NCBI GenBank assembly: GCA_944321635.1
Contig: CALULY010000009.1
Location: 54,770 to 118,769 of the forward strand
Origin: an uncultured Bacteroidaceae bacterium
GTDB lineage: Bacteria; Bacteroidota; Bacteroidia; Bacteroidales; Bacteroidaceae
Reading direction: 5' to 3'
DNA: 64,000 nt
The notes under the pieces are model-generated. The model searched no databases. It saw nothing but the letters and a program-made list of their open reading frames with translations, and had not been told where the DNA came from. A program made the translations under genes and the position numbers. Within the stretch, counting starts at the first letter, position 1, and each line of letters opens with the position of its first letter. Shown piece after piece: positions 33,358 to 42,176 of the stretch.

Positions 33358-34944
33358 TCAACGTATCAGTGCGAGGTAGAGCAACGCCTTGGCACTCATG
33401 CTGCCGGGACGGACAAAGCGCACATGGCGGCGGATGATGTCGCGCGGGAGGCCATAGCGTGAACGAATCAGGTCGCCGACGACATTCATGTCATAGTCCC
33501 CCTCACGCGCCTTGATGATGCCCGCGCGGGCGGCAAGGTGCTTGAGCAACGCCCGCTGGTCTCTGTCAAGCAGTCGCGAGGCCAGCCAGGAAAGCCTTGT
33601 CGCCACGATTTGAGGCTTGCGCCACGCAACGCCCATCGGCTCGAAGTAACGCTCGAACATGAACCGCTCGTACAACTCCGACCCGCGCCGCACGGTGCAT
33701 GACACGCTCTCCCACAGTCTGACATACGCGTCATCCCACAACGGCAGCGTCCACCGCAAGCCGGCGTATTCGTAGGCACGCACCGAGTTGATTATGAAGT
33801 TGGCCTGCCGCGCACGCTTGCACCAGGCATACCATGCCCCAAGACAATCTTCCTCATCATGCAACCCGCCCGTCATTGCAGCAGCGAGCCGGCTCACCGC
33901 CATGGCTTTGGATGCTGGGCGGAGGACGTTCAATTCATAGTACTTGTCATACATCATGCGCACCATTCGGCGAGGCGTGCAATGCGGTTTGAAATGGCTT
34001 CCTCCGATGAAATCTCCACTATGCCCCGGCATGACCACGGCATCGGGCGGCAGCGTCCCGTCGGCGGTGAGCCGCAAGATGACGGGCAAATCTTGTATGT
34101 GGCCGATGGCGTTGAGGTTGCCGGCGCGGAGCAGATATTCCTCCAGCGTCCCGCCGTCAACCAGATCCTGCCACAACGCGCCGGTGCATTCGACATACGT
34201 CCAACTGAAGCCGAGCCGGCGGGCAACCTGCCGCGAAACCTCAACTTCCGCGTTGCCTGCCCCGCCGTATGTGTAGCACACGACGTTGGCAAACCCCGCT
34301 GCCTTGCAAAGGCAGGCGACGAGACGCGAGTCGTAACCACCACTCAAAGGAATTGCCAGCGTGCGCCCATTGGCAAGCAAAGCAACGCGTGAAAAAGTGT
34401 CTTCGAGTGCGGCGGCAGACATATCAAACAGCTGTTCCGCATCCCCTTCAAAGTTTTGCAGCTCGTTGCTGCCATAATCCATGACCTCCTCCCTGTCCCG
34501 CGTCAAGCGGACACAGGTCGATGGGGCGACGATGCGGCATCCCTCATACAATGTGTCCCCGCCCCACAAATGCCCCAATGCAAGGAACGTTGGCAACATC
34601 GCCCCGTCGAGGCGGTGTGACGGCATCGACTTTGACATATCAATCCCATTGTCACACACAATCCATGCGCCGCCGTCGCCACACCGGGCATACAACAAGG
34701 GATAACTCCGCAACTTGTCTGACACAAGCCATGCACCGGCACTGTCCTGCACGATGGCGGCAAACTCCCCGCCAAGCCCGTAAAGCACGCCGTCCAACTT
34801 GCCTGCATGAGCAGCATTGCGGATGCAGTCAAGCAACTCTGTTCCTCGCAACAAGCCCTGGGGAGAGTATGCCCATCCTTTGACATATCCCCCACGGCCG
34901 TCGGCAGTCCAGCCCACATCGGGTGTCAGATGTATTTGTACCAT
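33358..34944 (-). CDS. Asparagine-synthase-like protein of a polysaccharide cluster
   Basis: The 528 residues start at ATG 34944, overlapping the flippase stop by 19 bp. The N-terminal half resembles a glutamine amidotransferase class II domain (LYGLGGEFAAIVQD, WLVSDKLRSYPLLYA) but begins MVQIH, so the nucleophilic Cys2 is missing. The C-terminal half is an asparagine-synthase ATP-pyrophosphatase with the PP loop PLSGGYDSRLVACLC (SGGYDS at 201-206) and a following GHSGDFIGGSHF. Such proteins occur in O-antigen and capsule loci and are thought to amidate or modify sugars. Loss of Cys2 suggests ammonia use or another nucleophile; the real product is unknown. The longer ORF to 35169 runs deep into the flippase gene and was rejected. 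Confidence 0.8.
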   Translation of the reverse strand: MVQIHLTPDVGWTADGRGGYVKGWAYSPQGLLRGTELLDCIRNAAHAGKLDGVLYGLGGEFAAIVQDSAGAWLVSDKLRSYPLLYARCGDGGAWIVCDNGIDMSKSMPSHRLDGAMLPTFLALGHLWGGDTLYEGCRIVAPSTCVRLTRDREEVMDYGSNELQNFEGDAEQLFDMSAAALEDTFSRVALLANGRTLAIPLSGGYDSRLVACLCKAAGFANVVCYTYGGAGNAEVEVSRQVARRLGFSWTYVECTGALWQDLVDGGTLEEYLLRAGNLNAIGHIQDLPVILRLTADGTLPPDAVVMPGHSGDFIGGSHFKPHCTPRRMVRMMYDKYYELNVLRPASKAMAVSRLAAAMTGGLHDEEDCLGAWYAWCKRARQANFIINSVRAYEYAGLRWTLPLWDDAYVRLWESVSCTVRRGSELYERFMFERYFEPMGVAWRKPQIVATRLSWLASRLLDRDQRALLKHLAARAGIIKAREGDYDMNVVGDLIRSRYGLPRDIIRRHVRFVRPGSMSAKALLYLALIR

Positions 34945-36242
34945 ATATATATGCCCCAGACAAGCAACAACAACGACATATAGGAAAGAAACGCCGCCAT
35001 CCTCGCCCGGTGCAAACGCAAGATGCGCATGATGATCACGCCCTCGACAAACCACACCACTATGCTGCCCAATGCATAGAGCAGCACGACGCTCTCTGCC
35101 GACAACGCTGCATGACCGCCCACAACCACCGCCAATGTGCGGCAGACGAATGCCGCCACGTTGAGCCACATCTCGGTGCGCTGATGGTCTTTTGCGTCAA
35201 ATATCATGCTCAGCGGTGAGAAGCACAAGACGAGGACAAACCACGGCAGGAGCAACGTGGCATAACCGCCTATCTCCCTCCACTCGTCCCCTAACAGGAA
35301 AGCGAACAGGGGCGTCCCCGCCGACAGGATGATTGCGAATGCCACGCCCGATAATATCCCGCTGAACCGCAATATGTGCCACGCGAGGTCGGCCACCTTG
35401 CCAAGTTCCCACACGGAGGCTTTCTTGTAGAAGACCTGCCCTATGGATGCCGCAAGCAACGACACTGGGAGATAAAGCAGCGTAGTCGTCATGGTGAAAT
35501 AGCCCACTTGCCTCTCAGCAAAGAACAAGGCGAAGAGTATCACGGGCAAATTGGTCGAGAGTGTATTCAAAAGGGAAGATGGCAAGACATACTTGGGGAA
35601 GTTTGCATACCTCCGCGCCGCCGCTGCCAGCCGCAGCCTCGATGTGCCGCGCCACAAGCCCGGAAAGCCGCGCAAAGAGAGGAGGAATGCCCCGCCAACG
35701 CCGGCAAATGCTCCCCAGATCAATCCGTTGAGCCCATGCGCCAACGACAAGAGCAAGCGTGAAATGGCTTGGATGACATTGCGTGAAATGGTCAGGACGG
35801 TGATTGATTTGTAACGCTCTTGATAGTTCCTTACCCCTAACTGTATCTGGAAAAGGGCGGATGCCAACACAAATGCCGGCAAAAGATAACGTCCCGGGAT
35901 GTTGCTCACGTAATTGGACGGCAGCAGGTCAGACACACCAACCACCAACCAAAGCAGCACACAGAAGGCCACAACCAGACAGATGGACAGCACAGCGACG
36001 GCACGAGCCTCGGTATCCGAGCGGGCACGGACTATCGCCAACTCGTAACGGGCTGAAGCCAAGATGAGCAATATGCCGGCATAGTTGATGAAAAGTCCCA
36101 GTTCGCCAAAGTCATCCGGTGAATAGAGCCGCGCCAGTATGAATGACATCACAAACGGGATGAGTTGCGCGACGACAGCACCTACGCCCAAAGTCAGGAT
36201 GGGGCGCAGCACTTCGGATGTGGGGACTAAACTGTTCTTCAT
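34926..36242 (-). CDS. Polysaccharide flippase (Wzx/MOP-like)
   Basis: Moves lipid-linked glycan units across the inner membrane. The 438 residues are almost entirely hydrophobic, with about 12 predicted membrane segments. The N-terminal pattern VLRPILTLGVGAVVAQLIPFVMSFILARLYSPDDFGELG is typical of the polysaccharide biosynthesis flippase family (PF01943/PF13440), including the RLYSPxDFGxxG motif after helix 1. The 3' end overlaps the asparagine-synthase-like gene by 19 bp, so they are co-expressed. The upstream neighbour is tyrS, 213 bp away. No polymerase or initiating transferase is nearby, so the substrate is not inferable. Confidence 0.87.
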   Translation of the reverse strand: MKNSLVPTSEVLRPILTLGVGAVVAQLIPFVMSFILARLYSPDDFGELGLFINYAGILLILASARYELAIVRARSDTEARAVAVLSICLVVAFCVLLWLVVGVSDLLPSNYVSNIPGRYLLPAFVLASALFQIQLGVRNYQERYKSITVLTISRNVIQAISRLLLSLAHGLNGLIWGAFAGVGGAFLLSLRGFPGLWRGTSRLRLAAAARRYANFPKYVLPSSLLNTLSTNLPVILFALFFAERQVGYFTMTTTLLYLPVSLLAASIGQVFYKKASVWELGKVADLAWHILRFSGILSGVAFAIILSAGTPLFAFLLGDEWREIGGYATLLLPWFVLVLCFSPLSMIFDAKDHQRTEMWLNVAAFVCRTLAVVVGGHAALSAESVVLLYALGSIVVWFVEGVIIMRILRLHRARMAAFLSYMSLLLLVWGIYIWYKYI

Positions 36243-36390
36243 TTGCTGTCGTTGCCGCTGCCATTGGAGAGCGCAGGTGTGGCTACGGCTTGCAATATTC
36301 GTAAAATTGCATGATTTGTAAAAGCTTTCGGCTTTAAATCCTAATCGGTGGATGGAGGTGTGCAGCTTATTATACCATATTATATATACA

Positions 36391-36431
36391 TAAAAGACGG
36401 GCCGCCCGCGAGAGTTGCGGTGCGACCCATC
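36391..36431 (-). terminator. Terminator after tyrS
   Basis: On the minus strand GATGGGTCGC pairs with GCGGCCCGTC (two G-U pairs) and is followed by TTTTA. It begins about 25 bp after the tyrS stop. Confidence 0.6.
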
Positions 36432-36455
36432 CTTGTCTTGCTTTCATTCCCAATG

Positions 36456-37748
36456 TCACTTGGCCACGATGAGATAGTAGTTTTTCTTACCCTTCTGGGC
36501 TATGAGGTACTTACCGTCGAGCAGGTCGTCCTTGCCTATCATCTGGTCAAATGCTGTGAGTTTCTCTTTGTTGACCGACACTCCTCCGCCTTGGGTGAGC
36601 TTGCGCATCTCACCCTTTGAAGGGAAGACGGCTGCGTGCTCGACCAAGAGGTCAACAGCTTTGACCCCTGTCTCAAGCAAGGTCATGGGTACTTCAAATG
36701 TCGGTACGCCTTCAAAGACGGCAAGCAGGGTGTCTTCGTCGAGCTTGCGCAATGCCTCGGATGTCGCGTTGCCGAACAATATGCCTGATGCCTCGACGGC
36801 GTTGTCGTAGTCCTCCCTTGAGTGCACCATGACAGTCACTTCCTCGGCCAGTTTCTTCTGGAGCAAGCGCAGATGTGGTGCTTCGGCATGGGCCGCGACA
36901 AGGGAATCCACCTCTTCCTTGGTGAGCATGGTGAAGATTTTGATATATTTTGCCGCATCATCATCACTGACGTTCAGCCAGAATTGGTAAAATTTGTATG
37001 GTGACGTGTAACGGGCATCGAGCCAGACATTGCCCGACTCGGTCTTGCCGAATTTGCCTCCGTCAGCCTTGGTGATCAAGGGGCAAGTCAAGGCATAGAC
37101 CTCTTCACCAAGAGTGCGGCGGATGAGTTCTGCGCCGGTGGTGATATTACCCCATTGGTCCGAGCCTCCCATCTGGAGCTTGCATCCCTTGTGCTGGAAC
37201 AGGTAAAGGAAATCGTAAGCTTGCAGAAGCTGATATGTGAATTCGGTGAACGAGAGCCCGTCGCGTGCCTCGCCGTTCAAACGCTTCTTCACCGAATCTT
37301 TTGCCATCATGTAGTTGACGGTGATGTGCTTGCCTACTTCGCGGGCAAAATCAAGGAATGAGAAATCCTTCATCCAGTCGTAATTGTTGACCAGTTCGGC
37401 ATGATTGGGCGCGTCCGACTCAAAGTCAAGGAACTTGCTCAGCTGCCTCTTGATGCACTCTTGGTTGTGCCTCAGAGTCGCTTCATCAAGCAAGTTGCGC
37501 TCAGCGGACTTCCCTGACGGGTCGCCAATCATTCCTGTCGCACCGCCTACCAATGCTATTGGGCGATGGCCGCAACGTTGGAAATGTTTGAGTATCATCA
37601 CGCTCACCAGATGTCCGATGTGCAGCGAATCGGCAGTCGGGTCTATGCCGACATAGGCTGTCACCATTCCCTTTGAAAGCAAATCTTCTGTCCCTGGCAT
37701 CATGGTGTGGATCATGCCACGCCATTTGAGTTCTTCTACGAAATTCAT
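36456..37748 (-). CDS. tyrS: Tyrosyl-tRNA synthetase
   Basis: Charges tRNA-Tyr; cytoplasmic. The 430 residues contain the class I HIGH motif at 43-46 ([12 protein letters not shown]), the tyrosine-binding [11 protein letters not shown] loop, [12 protein letters not shown], and KFGKTESGN as the KMSKS-type loop. A C-terminal S4 RNA-binding domain follows ([14 protein letters not shown]). The length is that of the bacterial TyrRS. A -7 box at 37831-37838 gives a leader of about 75 nt. Confidence 0.97.
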   Translation of the reverse strand: MNFVEELKWRGMIHTMMPGTEDLLSKGMVTAYVGIDPTADSLHIGHLVSVMILKHFQRCGHRPIALVGGATGMIGDPSGKSAERNLLDEATLRHNQECIKRQLSKFLDFESDAPNHAELVNNYDWMKDFSFLDFAREVGKHITVNYMMAKDSVKKRLNGEARDGLSFTEFTYQLLQAYDFLYLFQHKGCKLQMGGSDQWGNITTGAELIRRTLGEEVYALTCPLITKADGGKFGKTESGNVWLDARYTSPYKFYQFWLNVSDDDAAKYIKIFTMLTKEEVDSLVAAHAEAPHLRLLQKKLAEEVTVMVHSREDYDNAVEASGILFGNATSEALRKLDEDTLLAVFEGVPTFEVPMTLLETGVKAVDLLVEHAAVFPSKGEMRKLTQGGGVSVNKEKLTAFDQMIGKDDLLDGKYLIAQKGKKNYYLIVAK

Positions 37749-37830
37749 CGAATGACCTATATCTTTTGTTTAATCTGTTGTTATTTACCCCGCACACCAA
37801 CGATAATACCTCCTGGCGATGCGAGTGCGG

Positions 37831-37838
37831 CAAAGTTA
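37831..37838 (-). promoter_or_regulatory. -7 promoter box for tyrS
   Basis: The minus strand reads TAACTTTG, matching TAnnTTTG, 83 bp upstream of the tyrS ATG. Confidence 0.55.
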
Positions 37839-37904
37839 GCACTCATTGACGTAGCAACAAAGTTGTGTGTCAAAAATCAGGATGAGCTACATATTACTAC
37901 GGAA

Positions 37905-37920
37905 TAACTTTGTACTTTTG
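37905..37920 (+). promoter_or_regulatory. Two adjacent -7 boxes for the acyltransferase gene
   Basis: TAACTTTG (37905-37912) is followed immediately by TACTTTTG (37913-37920). Either could set initiation; together they imply a leader of about 80 nt to ATG 38007. Confidence 0.55.
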
Positions 37921-38006
37921 CCACAATTACGAATAAAAATGGGTATTTGCCATACAGCAAAAGATTCATTGCATATATATACTTACTTCAACGTACAAGC
38001 CACAAA

Positions 38007-39152
38007 ATGACCTTAACGCCATCATCGCATCCGACGGAAGGGAAAAGGATTGAATATATAGATGCCATGAGAGGGTTCACCATGTTGTTGGTGGTGTACT
38101 CGCACATCATATTGTTCGCTTACGGGCAGGAATTCTCATATTCGATACAAAACGGTTTCCAGACCTACAACACTTTATTCATCACGTTCAGGATGCCTCT
38201 GTTTTTCTTCATCAGTGGATTCATACTGTTCAAAAAGGATTATGCATGGAGCTTGAGCGGTTGCCGGTCATTTTTGCGAAAAAAAGCAAAGGTGCAACTG
38301 ATTCCTACCATAATATTCCTTGCTCTGTTCACATACATCACTGGCACTTCGCTGTGGAAATGGTTGTTTGATCCAGCAAAATATGGCTATTGGTTTACTG
38401 TGACATTGTTTGAGTACTTCCTCATTTATGCCATTTTCCGATTGATATGCAACAAATTTCGCAAGCACGATGGGGCAGATTTAATATTGATGGCAATAGG
38501 GCTGTTCTTATACTTTGCTTCAAGCCGCACTTTTCTAAAGATGGTTCATTTGTATGACAATCCGGTTCAGGGGTTGCTCGGGGTGGAAAACATGAAATAC
38601 TTCATTTTCTTCTCCTTCGGCACACTTGTCAAGAAGCATTTTGACAGAACACAAATGATTCTTGACAACAAGTGGGCAATGGTTGCTTTAGTGTCATGCT
38701 TTTTCCTGTTGCCCATCATTGTGCTTAACAGCGTGAGCCTTGAAAACAAATTGTACCTGGGGATATACCTGCTCGCTGCCGGCTTGCTTGGAATAATAAC
38801 TGTATTTGCATTCTTCCGCAGACACCAGTCCGTATTCACAAAAGATATGTGGATAGGACGCTCGTTGCAATATGTAGGACGCAGGACACTTGACATATAC
38901 CTCTTGCACTACTTCTTCCTGCCGCACAACATCAAGATGGTGGGCAACTTTTTCACCACCAATATCAATCCTACAATAGAAATATTCGTCACATTATCTC
39001 TTGCCATCCTCGTGGTCATATTATGCCTGCTCACCAGCAACATCATCAGACTGAGCCCTCTTTTGGGGCACTGGTTGTTCGGTGCCAAGCCTGGCAACGA
39101 TGCGCAAAAAGCTGATGACGGCAGCAACAACCAAGCCATGCAGCAACGTTAA
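38007..39152 (+). CDS. Integral-membrane acyltransferase (acyltransferase family 3)
   Basis: Probably O-acetylates a surface glycan. The 381 residues from ATG 38007 begin with a hydrophilic leader, then IEYIDAMRGFTMLLVVYSHI, matching the family's (R/Y)xxxxDxxRGxxxxxVxxxH motif with the catalytic histidine in YSH. About ten membrane helices follow, with RMPLFFFISGFILFKK, the FFxISGF motif of acyltransferase 3. The ORF extends upstream to a TTG at 37947, but the ATG fits the family's length better. The next gene starts 83 bp downstream with no terminator, so this may be the first gene of the fucose/polysaccharide cluster. Confidence 0.88.
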   Translation: MTLTPSSHPTEGKRIEYIDAMRGFTMLLVVYSHIILFAYGQEFSYSIQNGFQTYNTLFITFRMPLFFFISGFILFKKDYAWSLSGCRSFLRKKAKVQLIPTIIFLALFTYITGTSLWKWLFDPAKYGYWFTVTLFEYFLIYAIFRLICNKFRKHDGADLILMAIGLFLYFASSRTFLKMVHLYDNPVQGLLGVENMKYFIFFSFGTLVKKHFDRTQMILDNKWAMVALVSCFFLLPIIVLNSVSLENKLYLGIYLLAAGLLGIITVFAFFRRHQSVFTKDMWIGRSLQYVGRRTLDIYLLHYFFLPHNIKMVGNFFTTNINPTIEIFVTLSLAILVVILCLLTSNIIRLSPLLGHWLFGAKPGNDAQKADDGSNNQAMQQR

Positions 39153-39234
39153 AAGAGAAAAGGCAACGACCGTGGCATCAATCAATAAGCAAACAACTCC
39201 CGTCCGTATGGAACGCAAAAACTCATCTATCAAC

Positions 39235-40410
39235 ATGACACATAAGAAGAAAGTATTTGTATCAGGCTGCTACGACCTGCTGCACAGCGGGCATATAGAG
39301 TTTTTCCGCCAAGCCGCACAGTACGGAGACCTCTACGTCGGCATAGGGTCTGACGAGACAATCCTCCACTATAAGAAACATCGCACCGTCTACCCGGAGC
39401 GCGAACGGTTGTTCATGGTGAAAGCCATACGATATGTGAAGGACGCATTCATCAATGAAGGCAGCGGGATCATGGACTTCGTTCCCACGGTCGAACGCCT
39501 CCGCCCAGACATCCTCGTCGTCAACGAGGACGGTGCGAATCCTGAGAAAGAGGCATTCTGCCGCAAGATGGGGATGGACTACATTGTGCTGCCACGTGTC
39601 CCGTCCGACGGGTTGGCGGCGCGCTCAAGCACAGACTTGAAGCGGCAGACCAGCATGATACCGACACGCCTCGACATCGCCGGGACATGGATAGACCAAC
39701 CATACGTTTCACGCTACGGTGCAGGATGGGCGATAACCATATCGTTAGTCCCAAACTTCGAGATACGCGAGCGGTGCGGCCTCTCCACATCCACACGCAA
39801 CTGTATCCGCAGCGTATGGCCATATCGTTTGCCTGACATGGATCCGGAGACGCTCGCCCGGCTGGTGTTCTGCTTTGAGAACGACCCGGAACGGTCTGAC
39901 GGTATTGTATCCGGGGCCCAAGACGCCATAGGCATCTGTATGCCGGGGCTGGTGCGCCACTACTACGAGGGGCACTACTGGCCAGTACGTTTCGAGACGT
40001 GCCATGACGAAGAGGTACTCAGATGGCTTGAGGAACGGCTGTGCCTCGTGCCGATGTTCCCACGCCGCGACGGGTGTTCCGTCGTCGAGGGTGCAACGAT
40101 CGACACGGCGCACGTCAAAGCGCTGACAAGCGCGGCGGATGACTGCTGGAATGCCATACTTGACCGCGACCTCGACCGTTTCGCCGCAGCCTATCAAGCA
40201 TCATTCGAGGCGCAGATAGCCATGTTCCCTGGCATGATGCAGCCTGGGGTACAAGAATACATCGACCGCTACTCGGCCATGGATGGTGTAATGGCATGGA
40301 AAATGCCCGGGGCTGGCGGTGGCGGCTACCTCGCATTGGTCTGCCGCAACCCGGAGTGCATCCCCGACGAAGCAATCAGATTGACAATACGCCGCCGCGA
40401 AAACATTTAA
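39235..40410 (+). CDS. Fused cytidylyltransferase-like / GHMP sugar-kinase protein
   Basis: The 391 residues combine two enzymes. Residues 1-140 are a cytidylyltransferase fold: VFVSGCYDLLHSGHIEFF with HSGH at 17-20, then LYVGIGSDE and FVPTVERLRPDILVVNEDG. Residues 145-391 are a GHMP kinase: the first motif PTRLDIAGTWIDQP resembles the C-terminal kinase of fucokinases, the ATP-loop equivalent is GIVSGAQDAIGI (SGAQD at 226-230), and motif 3 is PGAGGGGY at 358-365. It lies 5 bp upstream of a fucose/rhamnose mutarotase and next to a FucP-type transporter, so phosphorylation and nucleotide activation of L-fucose or a similar deoxysugar is a reasonable inference. It is far smaller than Bacteroides Fkp. 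The start could instead be ATG 39208. Confidence 0.78.
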   Translation: MTHKKKVFVSGCYDLLHSGHIEFFRQAAQYGDLYVGIGSDETILHYKKHRTVYPERERLFMVKAIRYVKDAFINEGSGIMDFVPTVERLRPDILVVNEDGANPEKEAFCRKMGMDYIVLPRVPSDGLAARSSTDLKRQTSMIPTRLDIAGTWIDQPYVSRYGAGWAITISLVPNFEIRERCGLSTSTRNCIRSVWPYRLPDMDPETLARLVFCFENDPERSDGIVSGAQDAIGICMPGLVRHYYEGHYWPVRFETCHDEEVLRWLEERLCLVPMFPRRDGCSVVEGATIDTAHVKALTSAADDCWNAILDRDLDRFAAAYQASFEAQIAMFPGMMQPGVQEYIDRYSAMDGVMAWKMPGAGGGGYLALVCRNPECIPDEAIRLTIRRRENI

Positions 40411-40415
40411 GCAAG

Positions 40416-40745
40416 ATGAAAAGATATTGCCAGACACTGACCCTCGCCGACGACGCGCAAGCCGTGGAGGCGTACATCGAAGCCCACCGCCACGTGTGGC
40501 CGGAAATCAAGGAGGGCATCCGCTCGGTGGGCATCACAGACATGCAGATCTACCGCCACGGCCGCTCGTTGTTCATGATTGTGGACACCGTGGACAACTT
40601 TGACTGGGAGAAGGACAACGCGCGCCTTGCCACCCTGCCGCGCCAGGCCGAATGGGAAGCCTACGTCGCCCGCTTCCAAGGTTGCGACCCGTCCGCCCCC
40701 TCGACGGACAAATGGCAGCTGATGGAACAAATCTTCGGGTTATGA
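40416..40745 (+). CDS. L-rhamnose/L-fucose mutarotase family protein (RhaM-like)
   Basis: Interconverts alpha and beta anomers of a 6-deoxy-L-sugar. The 109 residues match the DUF718/RhaM family: KRYCQTLTLADDAQAVEAY, HRHVWPEIKEGIRSVGITDM with the catalytic histidine, and IYRHGRSLFMIVDT. The C-terminal WQLMEQIFGL is typical of the family. I cannot separate rhamnose from fucose mutarotase by sequence alone; the adjacent FucP-type transporter favours fucose. It starts 5 bp after the fused kinase gene and its stop overlaps the transporter start (ATGA). Confidence 0.85.
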   Translation: MKRYCQTLTLADDAQAVEAYIEAHRHVWPEIKEGIRSVGITDMQIYRHGRSLFMIVDTVDNFDWEKDNARLATLPRQAEWEAYVARFQGCDPSAPSTDKWQLMEQIFGL

Positions 40746-41977
40746 GGCACGGCAGCATGTTCCGTGGCGCAGACGGCCGCAACTATGCCGCCGTGTTTGC
40801 AGCCATAGCCTCGCTCTTCTTCCTCTGGGGCGTGGCGCACAGCATCCTCGACGTGTTGAACAAGCATTTCCAGGACACCCTCGTCATCTCCAAGGCACGC
40901 AGCGCATTGGTGCAAGCCATGGTCTACGGCGGCTACTTCCTCATGGCACTGCCGGCTGGGCGCGTCATACGCCGCTGGGGCTACCGCACCGGCATAGTCG
41001 CTGGTCTGCTGCTCTACGGCATTGGCGCGTTGATGTTCATCCCAGGCGGGCGGCTGATGTCATTCCCGTTCTTCCTGCTGTGCCTGTTCGTCATAGGCTG
41101 CGGCCTCACATTCCTTGAGACATCCGCCAACCCCTACGTCACCGTCCTCGGCGACAAACGGTCAGCAGCAGGCAGGCTCAACCTCGCACAGTCCCTCAAT
41201 GGGCTCGGATGGATGGTCGGGCCATTGCTTGGCGGACTGTTAATCCTTGGCGAAGGTCAGGAGAGTGGCGGCATAGCCTTGCCCTATGCGGTCATCGGGT
41301 GCGTGGTCATCATGCTCGGAGTGCTGTTTTCCCGTCTCCGCCTGCCCCAGCCCGGGACGGAGGGCAGGACGTCAACCGTCCGTAAGGACGGCCCGGCGGC
41401 CACATCCATCTGGAGGATAGGCACATTCAGCTGTGGTGTAGTGGCATTGCTGCTCTACGTGGCGGCACAGACAGGCATCAACTCGTTTTTCATAAACTAT
41501 GTACTCGAAGCCGACCCTTCGCTCAGCCCATCGACGGCCGCACTGATGCTCTCGTTTGGGGGCATGGGACTGTTCATGGCCGGCAGGCTCGGCGGCTCGT
41601 TCCTGCTCAAGTCCATCTCCCCTGCCCGCCTCATGGTCGTCTGCGCCACGGGAGCAACGGCGTGCATGGCTGCGGCAATCGTGTTGGACGGCACTGCCGG
41701 CATAGCAGCATTGTGCATCACCTACGCATTTGAGAGCGTCATGTTCCCCACGATCTTCTCGATGTCGCTGACTGACATAGCAGCCGGCAAGACAGAGACT
41801 GCCTCTTCCTACCTCATCATGTCTATCGTCGGCGGTGCCGTCGCGCCCGTGTTCATGGGTATGCTCGGCGAAGCCAAGATGGCCAACGGCTTCCTGATCC
41901 CACTCTTGTGCTTTGCAGCCATAGCCGCCTACGCCACATTCTACGACAGGCTCAGGCCAAGGCGGGAACAGGCTTGA
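40742..41977 (+). CDS. fucP: FucP-type L-fucose/proton symporter (MFS)
   Basis: Imports L-fucose or a related sugar across the inner membrane. The 411 residues from ATG 40742 have about 12 membrane helices. Family sequence includes FFLWGVAHSILDVLNKHFQ, YGGYFLMALPAGRVIRRWGY and CGLTFLETSANPYVTVLGD, the ETSANPY motif of the FucP group. The 4-bp overlap (ATGA) with the mutarotase gene shows coupling. Classical fucose catabolism genes (fucI, fucK, fucA) are absent here, so uptake may feed glycan decoration through the fused kinase. A strong terminator follows the stop by 19 bp. Confidence 0.9.
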   Translation: MRHGSMFRGADGRNYAAVFAAIASLFFLWGVAHSILDVLNKHFQDTLVISKARSALVQAMVYGGYFLMALPAGRVIRRWGYRTGIVAGLLLYGIGALMFIPGGRLMSFPFFLLCLFVIGCGLTFLETSANPYVTVLGDKRSAAGRLNLAQSLNGLGWMVGPLLGGLLILGEGQESGGIALPYAVIGCVVIMLGVLFSRLRLPQPGTEGRTSTVRKDGPAATSIWRIGTFSCGVVALLLYVAAQTGINSFFINYVLEADPSLSPSTAALMLSFGGMGLFMAGRLGGSFLLKSISPARLMVVCATGATACMAAAIVLDGTAGIAALCITYAFESVMFPTIFSMSLTDIAAGKTETASSYLIMSIVGGAVAPVFMGMLGEAKMANGFLIPLLCFAAIAAYATFYDRLRPRREQA

Positions 41978-41995
41978 CGCACTTCCCTGAAATGC

Positions 41996-42029
41996 AGCGG
42001 GCGGCCCAGTCAGGGCCGCCCGCTTTTTC
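41996..42029 (+). terminator. Rho-independent terminator after fucP
   Basis: AGCGGGCGGCCC pairs perfectly with GGGCCGCCCGCT around a 5-nt loop and runs into TTTTTCT. Confidence 0.85.
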
Positions 42030-42176
42030 TATCCCCCAGCATTACAAATGGTAGGGTGCAATCGCGGCAGCCCCGGCAGACGGGCCGGCTGTGGGCGAAC
42101 TGCCACGCGCTTCGGCCAGGCCAGGCTTCGTGTACGAAAAGGGACAACCGACATCGGCAGGCATGATGCAGGGCAC

